From contig CAVWRJ010000021.1 in NCBI GenBank assembly GCA_963757335.1, positions 124,001-188,000 on the forward strand: a DNA stretch of 64,000 bases. Direction: 5' to 3'. This stretch comes from DASQPA01 sp963757335. Its GTDB lineage: Bacteria > Acidobacteriota > Thermoanaerobaculia > Multivoradales > UBA5704. Positions 53,773-62,207 of this stretch are shown piece after piece. The notes beneath the pieces are model-generated. The model was not told where the DNA came from. It made no database searches and was given only the letters and a program-made list of their open reading frames with translations. Numbering within the stretch: the stretch's first letter is position 1; each line of letters opens with the position of its first letter. The translations under genes and the position numbers were made by a program.

Positions 53773-54587
53773 GCGGGTTGGCGGTATTGGCGGCCGGTAC
53801 CCTCTGGCAGCGCGAGCTTACGCGCTTCTTCCGCCAGCCGAGCCGGGTGGCCGGGGCGATCGGCACCCCCCTCATCTTCTGGCTCTTCATGGGGAGCGGC
53901 CTCGCCGGCTCTTTCCGGATGCCGGGGGCGCCTGCGGCCGGAGCGGGGAACGTCTCCTATCTCCAGTTCTTCTTTCCCGGGACGATCGCTCTGGTCCTCC
54001 TCTTCGCCGCCATCTTCTCGACGATCTCGGTGATCGAGGACCGTCACGAGGGCTTCCTCCAGGGGGTGCTGGTGGCGCCGGTCTCCCGCGGCGCGATCGT
54101 CGCAGGGAAGGTCCTGGGCGGCGCGACCCTCGCCTGGATGCAAGGAGTGGTCTTCCTTTTCCTCGCGCCCCTGGCGGGCATCCCGCTCACCCTGCCCGCG
54201 CTCCTGGCGTCCGCCGGGGTGCTCGCCCTCCTCGCCGTCTCCCTGACTGCCATCGGTTTCGGCTTCGCCTGGAAGGTCGACTCGGTACAGGGCTTCCACG
54301 CCGTGATGAACGTCGTGCTCCTCCCGATGTGGCTGCTCTCGGGCTCCTTTTTTCCCTTGGCCGGTGCCCCTCGCTGGCTGGGTCTCCTCATGCGGCTGAA
54401 CCCCCTCACCTACGGCATCGCGGCTCTCCGCGGCACGCTCGCCATGGCATCCACATCGCCCACGTTGCCCATATCGGCCGCGCCGCCCATGTCGCCGGTC
54501 GCGATCCCGCTCGCGATCACCGTCGCCATGGCGCTTCTCGCCTTTGCGGCCGACCTCGTCGTCACCCGCGGCGGCAGAGTCGAGTGA
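53769..54587 (+). CDS. ABC-2-type permease
   Basis: 272 residues from GTG 53769 (overlaps the ATPase stop). Six membrane helices with the family's ISVIEDRHEGFLQGVLVAPVS block, then MWLLSGSFFPLAGAP. The last ~40 residues contain a Ser/Pro/Thr micro-repeat before the final helix. It forms the channel of the exporter with the preceding ATPase. The end overlaps the next SCO1 gene. Confidence 0.9.
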   Translation: MSGLAVLAAGTLWQRELTRFFRQPSRVAGAIGTPLIFWLFMGSGLAGSFRMPGAPAAGAGNVSYLQFFFPGTIALVLLFAAIFSTISVIEDRHEGFLQGVLVAPVSRGAIVAGKVLGGATLAWMQGVVFLFLAPLAGIPLTLPALLASAGVLALLAVSLTAIGFGFAWKVDSVQGFHAVMNVVLLPMWLLSGSFFPLAGAPRWLGLLMRLNPLTYGIAALRGTLAMASTSPTLPISAAPPMSPVAIPLAITVAMALLAFAADLVVTRGGRVE

Positions 54588-55213
54588 CCGCCGTCGGGCC
54601 GGTCCCCGTTCGGCGGATCGTGCTCTGGGCCGTGCTCGTGGCGGTCCTCCTCGGAGTGGCGGTGGCCGCCGGCTGGAGTCGGTTCCATCACACTCCAAGC
54701 TCGCTGGCCCCTCCGGTCCTCGGGCAGGTCCCAACTTTCACCCTCACCAACCGCGATGGGCGGCCGGTGACCCTGGCCACGCTGGCCGGCGCGCCCTGGA
54801 TCGCCGACTTCGTCTTCACCCGCTGCGCCGCCTCCTGCCCGCTGATGACGGCGCGCCTGGCGCGGTTGGGGAGGGAGCTGCCGGCCGGGGACCGCCTCCA
54901 CCTCGTCTCCTTTACGGTAGACCCGGACCACGACACCCCCGCGGTCCTCGCCCGCTACGCCGCGACCTTCAAGGCTCCCGACCGCTGGCTCTTCCTCACC
55001 GGCCCCGAGCGAGACCTCCACCGCCTCTCCCGCGAGGGCTTCAAGCTTGCCATCGACGTCCCCAAGGGGGACGCCGGCAGCACTGTCGAGCCCATTCTCC
55101 ACAGCACCCGCTTCGTGCTCGTCGACGGGCAGGGCCGCATCCGCGGGTACTACGATGGGGAGGATGAGGCGGCGATGAGGAAGCTGATGCGAGATTTAAC
55201 GGCGGTGAAGTGA
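54584..55213 (+). CDS. SCO1/SenC-family copper chaperone (second copy)
   Basis: 209 residues from GTG 54584. One N-terminal membrane anchor (LWAVLVAVLLGVAVAAGW), then the SCO1 thioredoxin fold with RCAASCPLMT (CxxxC), the SFTVDPDHDTP segment and the distal His in LHSTRFVLVDGQGRIRG. It delivers copper to CuA of an oxidase. It lacks the C-terminal helix of the copy at 34072. Last gene of the ctaA-ctaB-ABC operon. Confidence 0.9.
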   Translation: MTAVGPVPVRRIVLWAVLVAVLLGVAVAAGWSRFHHTPSSLAPPVLGQVPTFTLTNRDGRPVTLATLAGAPWIADFVFTRCAASCPLMTARLARLGRELPAGDRLHLVSFTVDPDHDTPAVLARYAATFKAPDRWLFLTGPERDLHRLSREGFKLAIDVPKGDAGSTVEPILHSTRFVLVDGQGRIRGYYDGEDEAAMRKLMRDLTAVK

Positions 55214-55247
55214 AGCGCCTACGGTCGAGCTTCCGCTTCCGAATTGG

Positions 55248-56591
55248 TTAACAGTCAAGGAGATCCAGTAAGCGCCGACGCGAGCCATCCTTGCCAAATT
55301 CACAGAGAGCCTTTCGCATTTCTTCCGGCAATTCGCCCTTTCTCTCCTGCCAACTTCGAGAGGCCGCGAAAGCGGTACCAACCTCTGTTTCGCCTCGCGG
55401 GTTCACGAAATAAGATAGCTCATCGAGTCGCTCGGCCAAGTATGATAAAAGTAGAGGATGAATGCGTACCACAGGTATTGTCTTGAGTGCATCAAGGAGC
55501 ACTTGTAAAAAGCGATTATAGTGCTCCCAGCCTCCAGTCTGGCGAGCACTTTCCCATACAGGATCAAAGACAGAATCGAGAAATCGAATCACTGTTTGGA
55601 CATCATAGGAACGGGGAAAGCGCCTAAGTAGATCGAGGAAAGCTCGGCGAGCTAAAGGGTAATCCGCCACAGACTCCGCGTTTCCGCTGACGAGCCAGGA
55701 TCTCAGCAGTTCCTTCGATTCGTCGTGTTCCGATCTTCTAGCCTCGACTACTTCGGATATTTCCCTCAGGAAGACTAAGATGTCCTTCACCTCAACAATA
55801 ACTTCTCCGTTTTTACCATAGTACGGATTCCTCGCATCAGCCCCAGGCTTGAACAGTGCTTGGACAACTAAGGACTGGTGGGGCTCTGCTTCAAGTCCCC
55901 AGTTAGTACTGAAGGCTCGCGACCACTCTAGGGCATTTTTGACATTTATGTCGCCGAGACTGTAGCCCATCATCAGGCTTGTTGATTCCGCCATAAGCAG
56001 ATTTAGCTTGAGCTGCCGGTACTCCGTTGGCGCAAGAAGGCGTACATAGTCGGAGTCGGTGATCACAATACTGCCTGATGAGCGTACATGCCCGTGCAGA
56101 TGGTAGATGGGGATGTAGTCGGGGCGAGAATTGAGAAATTGATTAGGAAGTAGTGGGACGGAATTCGGGATGATATCTTCCAGCATTAAGTCATAATTCG
56201 TTGTTATAGCCCATTGAAGAGGTATTCTCTGGAGGGCCTGTCGAAATTCAGTCGCCTTCGCAGGCTCTGGCTTTAGGTCGCACAGATTACAGATGGCCCT
56301 CTTGAGGACGAGGATCGCGTCTGCATGGGGACGCGGGCCTTCAGCGGTAAGAATTTCGGCGAGTTCTTCTGCAATCTGAGGGTAAGACTTCCCTCTCACT
56401 CGATCGGCGTCGTTGAAGTCGAAGTCGAGACCTAACTCCCAACGCGCCGATTCAAGCAATGATTGAAAGGATGGGGCCTGACTGTTCAATGCCTTCGAGA
56501 AGCCGGAGCCTACAAACAATCCTAGCGAGCCAAATAGCGCAGCATTGGCGACTGTATCCAGCAACTCTTGGTAAGAAGGTAAGGCTCTCAT
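55248..56591 (-). CDS. SIR2-domain protein, probable anti-phage NADase
   Basis: 447 residues from ATG 56591. The SIR2 NAD-binding fold is visible: LFVGSGFSKA (27-34), ITTNYDLMLED (129-139), YHLHGHV with the catalytic His (163-169) and MMGYSLGDINVKNAL (207-221). The C-terminal half is helical with no recognised domain. Stand-alone SIR2 proteins with helical C-termini are defence effectors that deplete NAD on infection. The gene is clearly AT-richer than its neighbours (one 60-base row counts 45% GC), suggesting transfer. No partner such as a HerA helicase is adjacent. Confidence 0.85.
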   Translation of the reverse strand: MRALPSYQELLDTVANAALFGSLGLFVGSGFSKALNSQAPSFQSLLESARWELGLDFDFNDADRVRGKSYPQIAEELAEILTAEGPRPHADAILVLKRAICNLCDLKPEPAKATEFRQALQRIPLQWAITTNYDLMLEDIIPNSVPLLPNQFLNSRPDYIPIYHLHGHVRSSGSIVITDSDYVRLLAPTEYRQLKLNLLMAESTSLMMGYSLGDINVKNALEWSRAFSTNWGLEAEPHQSLVVQALFKPGADARNPYYGKNGEVIVEVKDILVFLREISEVVEARRSEHDESKELLRSWLVSGNAESVADYPLARRAFLDLLRRFPRSYDVQTVIRFLDSVFDPVWESARQTGGWEHYNRFLQVLLDALKTIPVVRIHPLLLSYLAERLDELSYFVNPRGETEVGTAFAASRSWQERKGELPEEMRKALCEFGKDGSRRRLLDLLDC

Positions 56592-57029
56592 AATCAACTC
56601 GCTCTGTTGTTGCTAGCTCTGGCCTCGATCGGTTGTCTTCGCTTTCTTCCCATGCCTCTCACTGTCCCCCTCCACCGGAGGTCGTCCTCCCACCCAACTC
56701 AAGCGGCGAGTTGCGAACTCCAGCCGGCCCTTGGCTTGCAGGAAAAAAGCGTCTCGCGGGGTCAGGGTCGCGAGCCGTTCATGGCGCATCTTATGCGAAC
56801 CAACGTCATGGTATCTCCCCTGGCGAAGGCCCTCCCCGTCTACCTGGCCTGCGCGAGCAGGACGACGACGTACTTACCGCTTCCGAGGAGGATCTCGGGA
56901 GACCCTGGAAGACGAAGCCTGTCCTGGGCTCCAGGGGAGCCTCGTGGCCTTGACCGAGATCCCCGTTCGGCTTACGATCACGTAGAATCGGTGGAGCACG
57001 TGGAAAGCGTGTGCTGAGGTGAAGAGACG
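56592..57029. other. Intergenic region between the SIR2 gene and the second VapBC pair
   Basis: About 440 bases with no gene I can support. Frames exist but show no start with a ribosome site and no family. An imperfect AGCACG/CGTGTGCT inverted repeat near 56995-57015 lies just upstream of the vapB-like start and may be its operator. Confidence 0.4.
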
Positions 57030-57275
57030 ATGCAACGGAACATCACACTGACGCTCGACGACGAGCTGATCTCTAAGGCACGGGTGCTGGCCGCGCGCCG
57101 CAACCGGTCGGTCTCGGCACTTCTGCGCGAAGAGCTGTTTCGCCTGGTGACCGAGGACGAGGCTTACGAGACGGCGAAGCGAGCCGCCCTCGAGCGTCTC
57201 GAACGGGGTACTCACCTCGGTGGTGCCCCCCTGCCTTCCAGAGACGAGCTGCACGACCGTGCCGGTCTTCGTTGA
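57030..57275 (+). CDS. VapB-like ribbon-helix-helix antitoxin
   Basis: 81 residues. The N-terminus ITLTLDDELISKARVLAARR followed by SVSALLREEL is a CopG/ribbon-helix-helix DNA-binding domain. The C-terminal part (GGAPLPSRDELHDRAGLR) should bind the toxin. GAGGTGAAG precedes ATG 57030. It overlaps the PIN toxin by 17 bp. Confidence 0.85.
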   Translation: MQRNITLTLDDELISKARVLAARRNRSVSALLREELFRLVTEDEAYETAKRAALERLERGTHLGGAPLPSRDELHDRAGLR

Positions 57276-57675
57276 CACCAACATCCTGGTCTATGCCGAA
57301 GACCGGGATGCCGGCAGCAAGCACACCATCGCGCGGGACCTGGTGGCGGACCTCTGGCGCTCTGGGGAGGGGGTGCTGAGCGTACAGGTGCTGCAGGAAT
57401 TCTTCGTCACCGTGACACGCAAGATGAAGCGACCGCTACAGCCTCCCGAGGCGCTCGCCATCGTCGAGCAGTATCTCACTTGGCGACTGGTGACGAACAC
57501 CGGGGACCTCCTCCTTGCTGGCATCCGCCTGGCCGCGACCCTCAAGATCTCCTTCTGGGATGCGCTCGTGGTCCAGGCAGCCAGCATAGAGCGTTGCGAA
57601 CGCCTGTGGACCGAGGACCTGAACCACGGCCAACGGATCGGAAACCTCACTATCCTCAACCCATTCCTCCCATAG
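57259..57675 (+). CDS. PIN-domain toxin (VapC-like)
   Basis: 138 residues from GTG 57259. Acidic PIN residues: FVDTNILVYAED (Asp), SVQVLQEFFV (Glu), SFWDALVVQAA (Asp) and TEDLNHGQRIG (acidic pair, the TEDLNHGQ variant). Mg-dependent ribonuclease. A second VapBC module, unrelated in sequence detail to the one at 21.2-21.9 kb. Confidence 0.88.
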   Translation: MPVFVDTNILVYAEDRDAGSKHTIARDLVADLWRSGEGVLSVQVLQEFFVTVTRKMKRPLQPPEALAIVEQYLTWRLVTNTGDLLLAGIRLAATLKISFWDALVVQAASIERCERLWTEDLNHGQRIGNLTILNPFLP

Positions 57676-57917
57676 TCGCCCCGTCACCTGCCTCCTCCCC
57701 GGAAAGAGGGCGCCCCCGAACCGCCCTCCTCTCTTGCGGCCCGCCTTCGCCCTGACATAGACTCAGCCGTCCCAAAAAGAGATGCGCTGGAAACCGCAGT
57801 TTGAAGCAACAAGAACAGGTCCCCCGGTCAGCTCGCGAGCCATCGCGCCCATGGCGCGAAGTCTGCGCCGGGCTAGCGGGCTCAAACCCTTCCTGGTCTC
57901 GAGTCGAGGAGGAGTAG

Positions 57918-59681
57918 ATGACGGCATTAGTTGACGAGCACCTCGCCCATGCCCATGGCGACCATGAGCACGAGGAGCTGAGCTTCCTGCAGAAGTACGT
58001 CTTCTCGCAGGACCACAAGGTCATCGGCATCCAGTACGGCTTCACGTCCCTCGTCTTCCTCCTCTTCGGCTTCGGCCTCATGATGATGATGCGGTGGCAG
58101 CTCGCCTACCCCGGGCATCCGATCCCCTGGATCGGCAGGTTCCTCGGCGAGACCAACGCCCCCGGCGGCATCATGGCCCCCGAGTTCTACAACCAGCTGG
58201 GCGCCATGCATGGCACCATCATGGTCTTCCTCGGCATCGTTCCCCTCGCCGTCGGCGCCTTCGGCAACTACGTCGTGCCGCTCCAGATCGGCGCCCCGGA
58301 CATGGCGTTCCCGAAGCTCAACATGATGAGCTACTGGGTCTACTTCCTGGGCGGCCTGACCATGCTGTCGAGCTTCTTCATGCCCGGCGGCGCCGCCCAG
58401 TCCGGCTGGACCTCGTACCCGCCGCTCGCCGACATCGCCCCCACGGGACAGACGGTCTGGCTGCTCGCCATGTTCCTCCTGATCGTCTCGTCGCTCCTGG
58501 GCGCCACCAACTTCCTCGTCACCATCATCCAGCTCCGGGCCCCGGGGCTCACCTGGATGCGGCTGCCGTTCTTCGTCTGGGCGCAGTTCGTCACCTCGTT
58601 CCTCCTCCTCCTCGCCTTCCCGGCCCTCCAGGCCGCCGCGGTCCTCCAGCTCATGGACCGCCTGGCGGGGACGAGCTTCTTCCTGCCTTCCGGCCTCGTC
58701 GTCTCGGGCCAGAAGATCGCCGCCACCGGCGGCGGCAGCCCGCTCCTCTGGCAGCACCTCTTCTGGTTCCTCGCCCACCCGGAGGTCTACGTCCTCATCC
58801 TGCCCGCCATGGGTATCGTCGCCGAGGTCATCGCCAACAACACCCGGAAGCCGCTCTGGGGATACCGCTCGATGGTCTACTCGACGATCTTCCTCGGCTT
58901 CATGTCGTTCATCGTCTGGGCCCACCACATGTTCATGACCGGCATGGGGACAGTGCTCTCGACCTTCTTCCAGACGACGACGATGATCATCTCGATCCCC
59001 TCGGTGATCATCCTCACCGCCCTCTTCATCTCGCTCTGGGGGGCGTCGATCCGCTTCACGACGCCGATGCTCTTCGCCCTCGCCTTCCTGCCGATGTTCG
59101 GCATCGGCGGCCTGACCGGCCTGCCGCTCGGTCTGGCACCCACCGACATCCACCTCCACGATACCTACTACGTCATCGGCCACTTCCACTACGTGGTGGC
59201 GCCGGGGACGATCTTCGCCATGTTCGCCGGCATCTACTACTGGTTCCCCAAGGCGACCGGGCGGAAGATGAGCGACCTTCTGGGTAAGCTCCACTTCTGG
59301 CCGTCGTTCCTCTTCATCAACGGCATCTTCATGCCGATGTTCATCGTCGGTCTCGCCGGCGTCTCGCGCCGGCTCTACGACGGTGGCCTGGAGTACGCCC
59401 ACGCCCAGCCGGTTCTGCACTGGAACGCCTTCATGTCGGTCTCGGCCTGGCTCTTGGGGCTGGCGCAGATCCCCTTCATCATCAATCTCTTCTGGAGCAT
59501 CTGGAAGGGCGAGAAGGTCTCCGACAACCACTGGGACGCGACCACGTTAGAGTGGGGGGCCGCCACGGCGCCGCCGCTCGCCCATGGCAACTTCGCCGAG
59601 ATCCCGACCGTCGTTCGCGGCCCCTACGACTACAGCGTCCCCGGCGCGCCCCGGGACTTCGTCCCCCAGCACCAGGCCTGA
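57918..59681 (+). CDS. coxA: Cytochrome c oxidase subunit I, A1-type
   Basis: 587 residues; GAGGAGGAG precedes ATG 57918. About 12 helices. MHGTIMVFLGI (heme His), FWFLAHPEVYVLILPAMG (CuB His, Tyr, and the Glu of the D-channel), VWAHHMFMTGMG (two CuB His) and YYVIGHFHYVVAPG (heme His pair). The HPEVY Glu makes it A1-type, in contrast to the YSHPAVY of the act-linked oxidase. A very His-rich N-terminus (HLAHAHGDHEHEE) could bind metal. First gene of its own operon. Confidence 0.95.
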   Translation: MTALVDEHLAHAHGDHEHEELSFLQKYVFSQDHKVIGIQYGFTSLVFLLFGFGLMMMMRWQLAYPGHPIPWIGRFLGETNAPGGIMAPEFYNQLGAMHGTIMVFLGIVPLAVGAFGNYVVPLQIGAPDMAFPKLNMMSYWVYFLGGLTMLSSFFMPGGAAQSGWTSYPPLADIAPTGQTVWLLAMFLLIVSSLLGATNFLVTIIQLRAPGLTWMRLPFFVWAQFVTSFLLLLAFPALQAAAVLQLMDRLAGTSFFLPSGLVVSGQKIAATGGGSPLLWQHLFWFLAHPEVYVLILPAMGIVAEVIANNTRKPLWGYRSMVYSTIFLGFMSFIVWAHHMFMTGMGTVLSTFFQTTTMIISIPSVIILTALFISLWGASIRFTTPMLFALAFLPMFGIGGLTGLPLGLAPTDIHLHDTYYVIGHFHYVVAPGTIFAMFAGIYYWFPKATGRKMSDLLGKLHFWPSFLFINGIFMPMFIVGLAGVSRRLYDGGLEYAHAQPVLHWNAFMSVSAWLLGLAQIPFIINLFWSIWKGEKVSDNHWDATTLEWGAATAPPLAHGNFAEIPTVVRGPYDYSVPGAPRDFVPQHQA

Positions 59682-59702
59682 CGGCTGAAAGGAAGATCGA
59701 CG

Positions 59703-60296
59703 ATGGAGATACCGTATACCGTCGAGACCCGGCCGGACACCGGCCTGTACAACGCCAAGCTGGGCATCTGGCTCTTCCTCGCCTCCGAGGTGATGCTCTT
59801 CGGTGCCCTCTTCTCGTCCTACATCCTGCTCCGGACCGGCGCCCCGGTCTGGCCGCACGGCCGCGAGATGGGGCTCTCCGTGCCCTTGGCGACGCTCAAC
59901 ACCCTGGTTCTCATCTTCTCCTCGGTCACCATGGTGAGGTCCTGGGCGTCGCTCAAGCTCAAGGATTTCGCCAAGTTCCGGTTCTGGATGGGGCTCACCA
60001 TCCTCTGCGCGGTGGGGTTCATGGTCATCAAGGGGATCGAGTACCACCACAAGTTCGAGGTCGGCAACTTCCCGTCGAAGAACACTTTCCTCGCCATCTA
60101 CTTCACCCTGACCGGCCTCCACGGCCTGCACGTGCTGGGCGGCATGGTCGTCAACGGCTACATGTGGGGACCGGGGGCGAAGATGTGGAAGACCGACCCC
60201 GAGCGGTTCACCCACCGCATCGAGGTCGCGGGCCTCTACTGGCACTTCGTCGACCTGGTGTGGATCTTCCTTTTCCCGACTCTCTACCTGCTGTAG
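59703..60296 (+). CDS. coxC: Cytochrome c oxidase subunit III
   Basis: 197 residues; AAAGGAAG precedes ATG 59703. Five helices; NTFLAIYFTLTGLHGLHVLG and VAGLYWHFVDLVWIFLFPTL carry the subunit III signatures (the His pair and the WHFVDxxW motif). Follows coxA by 21 bases. Confidence 0.93.
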   Translation: MEIPYTVETRPDTGLYNAKLGIWLFLASEVMLFGALFSSYILLRTGAPVWPHGREMGLSVPLATLNTLVLIFSSVTMVRSWASLKLKDFAKFRFWMGLTILCAVGFMVIKGIEYHHKFEVGNFPSKNTFLAIYFTLTGLHGLHVLGGMVVNGYMWGPGAKMWKTDPERFTHRIEVAGLYWHFVDLVWIFLFPTLYLL

Positions 60297-60319
60297 GCCA
60301 CTGGACGGAGGACGAACCC

Positions 60320-60673
60320 ATGGATGCAAATTCTCACGCACCAGCGCACGGGCACGACAACGCCTACGATCACGAGAGCCCCGAGGCGATCCACCGGCAG
60401 GTGAAGGTCTACATGATGATCTTCTTCGCCCTGGCGGTGCTGACGGTGGTGACCGTGGCGGTCTCCTATCTGCACCTCTCGACTCCCATGGCGATCCTCG
60501 TCGCCCTGATGATCGCGGCGATCAAGGGGTCGATGGTGGCCGCCTACTTCATGCATCTCATCTCGGAGAAGAAGGCGATCTACGGCATCCTCATCTTGAC
60601 CGTCGCCTTCTTCATCGTGCTGATGGCGATGCCGTCGCTCTCGCACTGGGACCAGAGGTTCATGCTGCCATGA
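60320..60673 (+). CDS. coxD: Cytochrome c oxidase subunit IV-like protein
   Basis: 117 residues from ATG 60320. His-rich N-terminus (SHAPAHGHDNAYDHESPEA), then three helices including IAAIKGSMVAAYFMHLISEKK, matching bacterial subunit IV. The stop overlaps the next small gene (ATGA). Confidence 0.85.
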   Translation: MDANSHAPAHGHDNAYDHESPEAIHRQVKVYMMIFFALAVLTVVTVAVSYLHLSTPMAILVALMIAAIKGSMVAAYFMHLISEKKAIYGILILTVAFFIVLMAMPSLSHWDQRFMLP

Positions 60674-60885
60674 GCCTCTCGCTGCGGTCCTTCCACGTCT
60701 TTTTCATCGCCGTCTCGATCCTGCTGTCGGTGTGGGTCGGCGTGTGGGGGATCGGCAGCTACCGCTCGGGCGGCGACGCCACCGGGCTCGCGATCGCGGC
60801 GCTCTTTCTCCTGGTAGCGTTCGTGCTTCTCATCTACTGGGTCAGGGTGCGGCGGAAGTTCCGGGAGATGGGCCCGGAAGAATGA
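60670..60885 (+). CDS. Small two-TM protein in oxidase operon
   Basis: 71 residues: two helices (FHVFFIAVSILLSVWVGVW and TGLAIAALFLLVAFVLLIYW) and a basic C-terminus (VRVRRKFREMGPEE). ATGA overlap with coxD. Unknown; it may be an additional oxidase subunit or assembly factor. Confidence 0.75.
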   Translation: MSLSLRSFHVFFIAVSILLSVWVGVWGIGSYRSGGDATGLAIAALFLLVAFVLLIYWVRVRRKFREMGPEE

Positions 60886-60925
60886 GCCCACGGAGAGGCA
60901 CGATGGAGTAGAGGAGGTATCGGCC

Positions 60926-61225
60926 ATGCAACTCGAAAAGAAAATCCACCGGCACGCGACCCTCTTCGCGCTCGGGATGGCGCTCGCCCTCCCCCGGCTG
61001 GCGGCGGCCTGCGCCACCTGCTACGGCGCGGCCGATACGCCGATGGTCAACGGTCAGAACAAGGCGATCCTGGTTCTCTTGGGGTTCGTGGGGCTGCTCT
61101 ACGTCTTCGTCGGCAAGGTGATCTGGGACTTCAGGCAGCGGGCCAAGCGCCTGCCGCCGCCCGAGAGCGCCGCTGCCGCCCCGCGCGTCCGACATCTGCG
61201 GCTCATCCATGGAGGCAAACACTAG
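60926..61225 (+). CDS. Small exported membrane protein with CxxC, oxidase operon
   Basis: 99 residues; GGAGG upstream of ATG 60926. A signal-like helix ends in AAACATCYGAA (CxxC after the probable cleavage site), followed by one helix (AILVLLGFVGLLYVFVGKVI) and a basic tail. The CxxC could bind copper or form a disulfide in the periplasm. It lies directly before coxB and may help CuA assembly. Confidence 0.75.
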   Translation: MQLEKKIHRHATLFALGMALALPRLAAACATCYGAADTPMVNGQNKAILVLLGFVGLLYVFVGKVIWDFRQRAKRLPPPESAAAAPRVRHLRLIHGGKH

Positions 61226-62107
61226 ATGGAGAAATTCCTCGGGCTTCCCATCAACGCATCGACGCACGGCGGGGAGCTGGACTACGTCACGGGCCTCGTC
61301 CACTGGCTCATGCTGGTGCTCTTCGTGGGCTGGGGGCTCTTCTTCCTCTTTACCCTCGTGCGCTTCCGGAAGGGGCGCAACCCGACTGCGAGCTACGAGG
61401 GGGCGAAGAGCCACTTCTCGACCTATGGCGAGGCGGCCATCGCGCTCATCGAAGTGGCCCTCCTGGTCGGCTTCGCGGTGCCGATCTGGGCCAAGCGGGT
61501 CGGTCAGGTGCCCAAGCCGGGCGACGCGGTGACCGTGCGGGTGATCGCCCAGCAGTTCGCCTGGAACGTCCAGTATCCAGGGGCGGACGGGGTCTTCGGC
61601 CGCGTGCGGCCGGTGGCGGAGAGCTCGACGATCGAGCTCGATCCCACCGACCCGGCAGGCAAGGACGACATCCTGATGCTCAACCAGATGCACCTGCCGG
61701 TGGGGAAGACGGCGCTCATCGAGCTCTCCTCGCGCGACGTCATCCACAGCTTTTTCCTGCCCTACATGCGGGTGAAGCAGGACGCCATTCCGGGAATCAC
61801 GATTCCGGTCTACTTCACCCCCAAGGACGTGACGCCGGAGGCCTCGCAGTTCCCCTCCTGCGCCGCCAAGCACGACTGCTGGGAGATCGCCTGCGCCCAG
61901 CTCTGCGGCCCCTCGCACTACCGGATGCGCGGCTACTACACGATCGACACCGCCGAGAACTACGCGAAGTGGCTGAGCGACAACGCGCCCAAGGCAGCGA
62001 CCCCGGTGCCCCCCGCGGTGCTACCCGTCGGGACGTCGCCGGCCGCACCGGCGGCGGTGGCTCCGCCGAGCCCGGCGGCCGCGGCGACCAAGACCATCCA
62101 TCCGTAA
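61226..62107 (+). CDS. coxB: Cytochrome c oxidase subunit II
   Basis: 293 residues. Two helices (HWLMLVLFVGWGLFFLFTLV and EAAIALIEVALLVGFAVPIW), then a cupredoxin domain with CuA ligands in ACAQLCGPSHYRM and an extra Cys pair in FPSCAAKHDCWE just before it. Pro/Ala-rich tail without heme motif, so unlike the copy at 34942 it has no fused cytochrome c. Starts right after the previous stop. Placed last in the operon, which is unusual, since coxB commonly precedes coxA. Confidence 0.95.
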   Translation: MEKFLGLPINASTHGGELDYVTGLVHWLMLVLFVGWGLFFLFTLVRFRKGRNPTASYEGAKSHFSTYGEAAIALIEVALLVGFAVPIWAKRVGQVPKPGDAVTVRVIAQQFAWNVQYPGADGVFGRVRPVAESSTIELDPTDPAGKDDILMLNQMHLPVGKTALIELSSRDVIHSFFLPYMRVKQDAIPGITIPVYFTPKDVTPEASQFPSCAAKHDCWEIACAQLCGPSHYRMRGYYTIDTAENYAKWLSDNAPKAATPVPPAVLPVGTSPAAPAAVAPPSPAAAATKTIHP

Positions 62108-62130
62108 AACCGTAGCCAGCTGCGGATACG

Positions 62131-62162
62131 AAAACGCCCCCGGGATTCCGGGGGCGTTTTTC
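62131..62162 (+). terminator. Rho-independent terminator of the second oxidase operon
   Basis: ACGCCCCCGG and CCGGGGGCGT form a ten-base stem with a GATT loop, followed by TTTTTCT and preceded by an A-run. It lies 24 bases after the coxB stop and may serve both strands. Confidence 0.9.
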
Positions 62163-62207
62163 TGTGTTACGGGGTTTGCAGAACGAGGGAGCCGACCAGG
62201 CCCACCC

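Noticed and set aside
56600..57020. Plus-strand frames after the SIR2 gene
   Set aside because: No ribosome site, no family, and several frames of equal quality; treated as intergenic.
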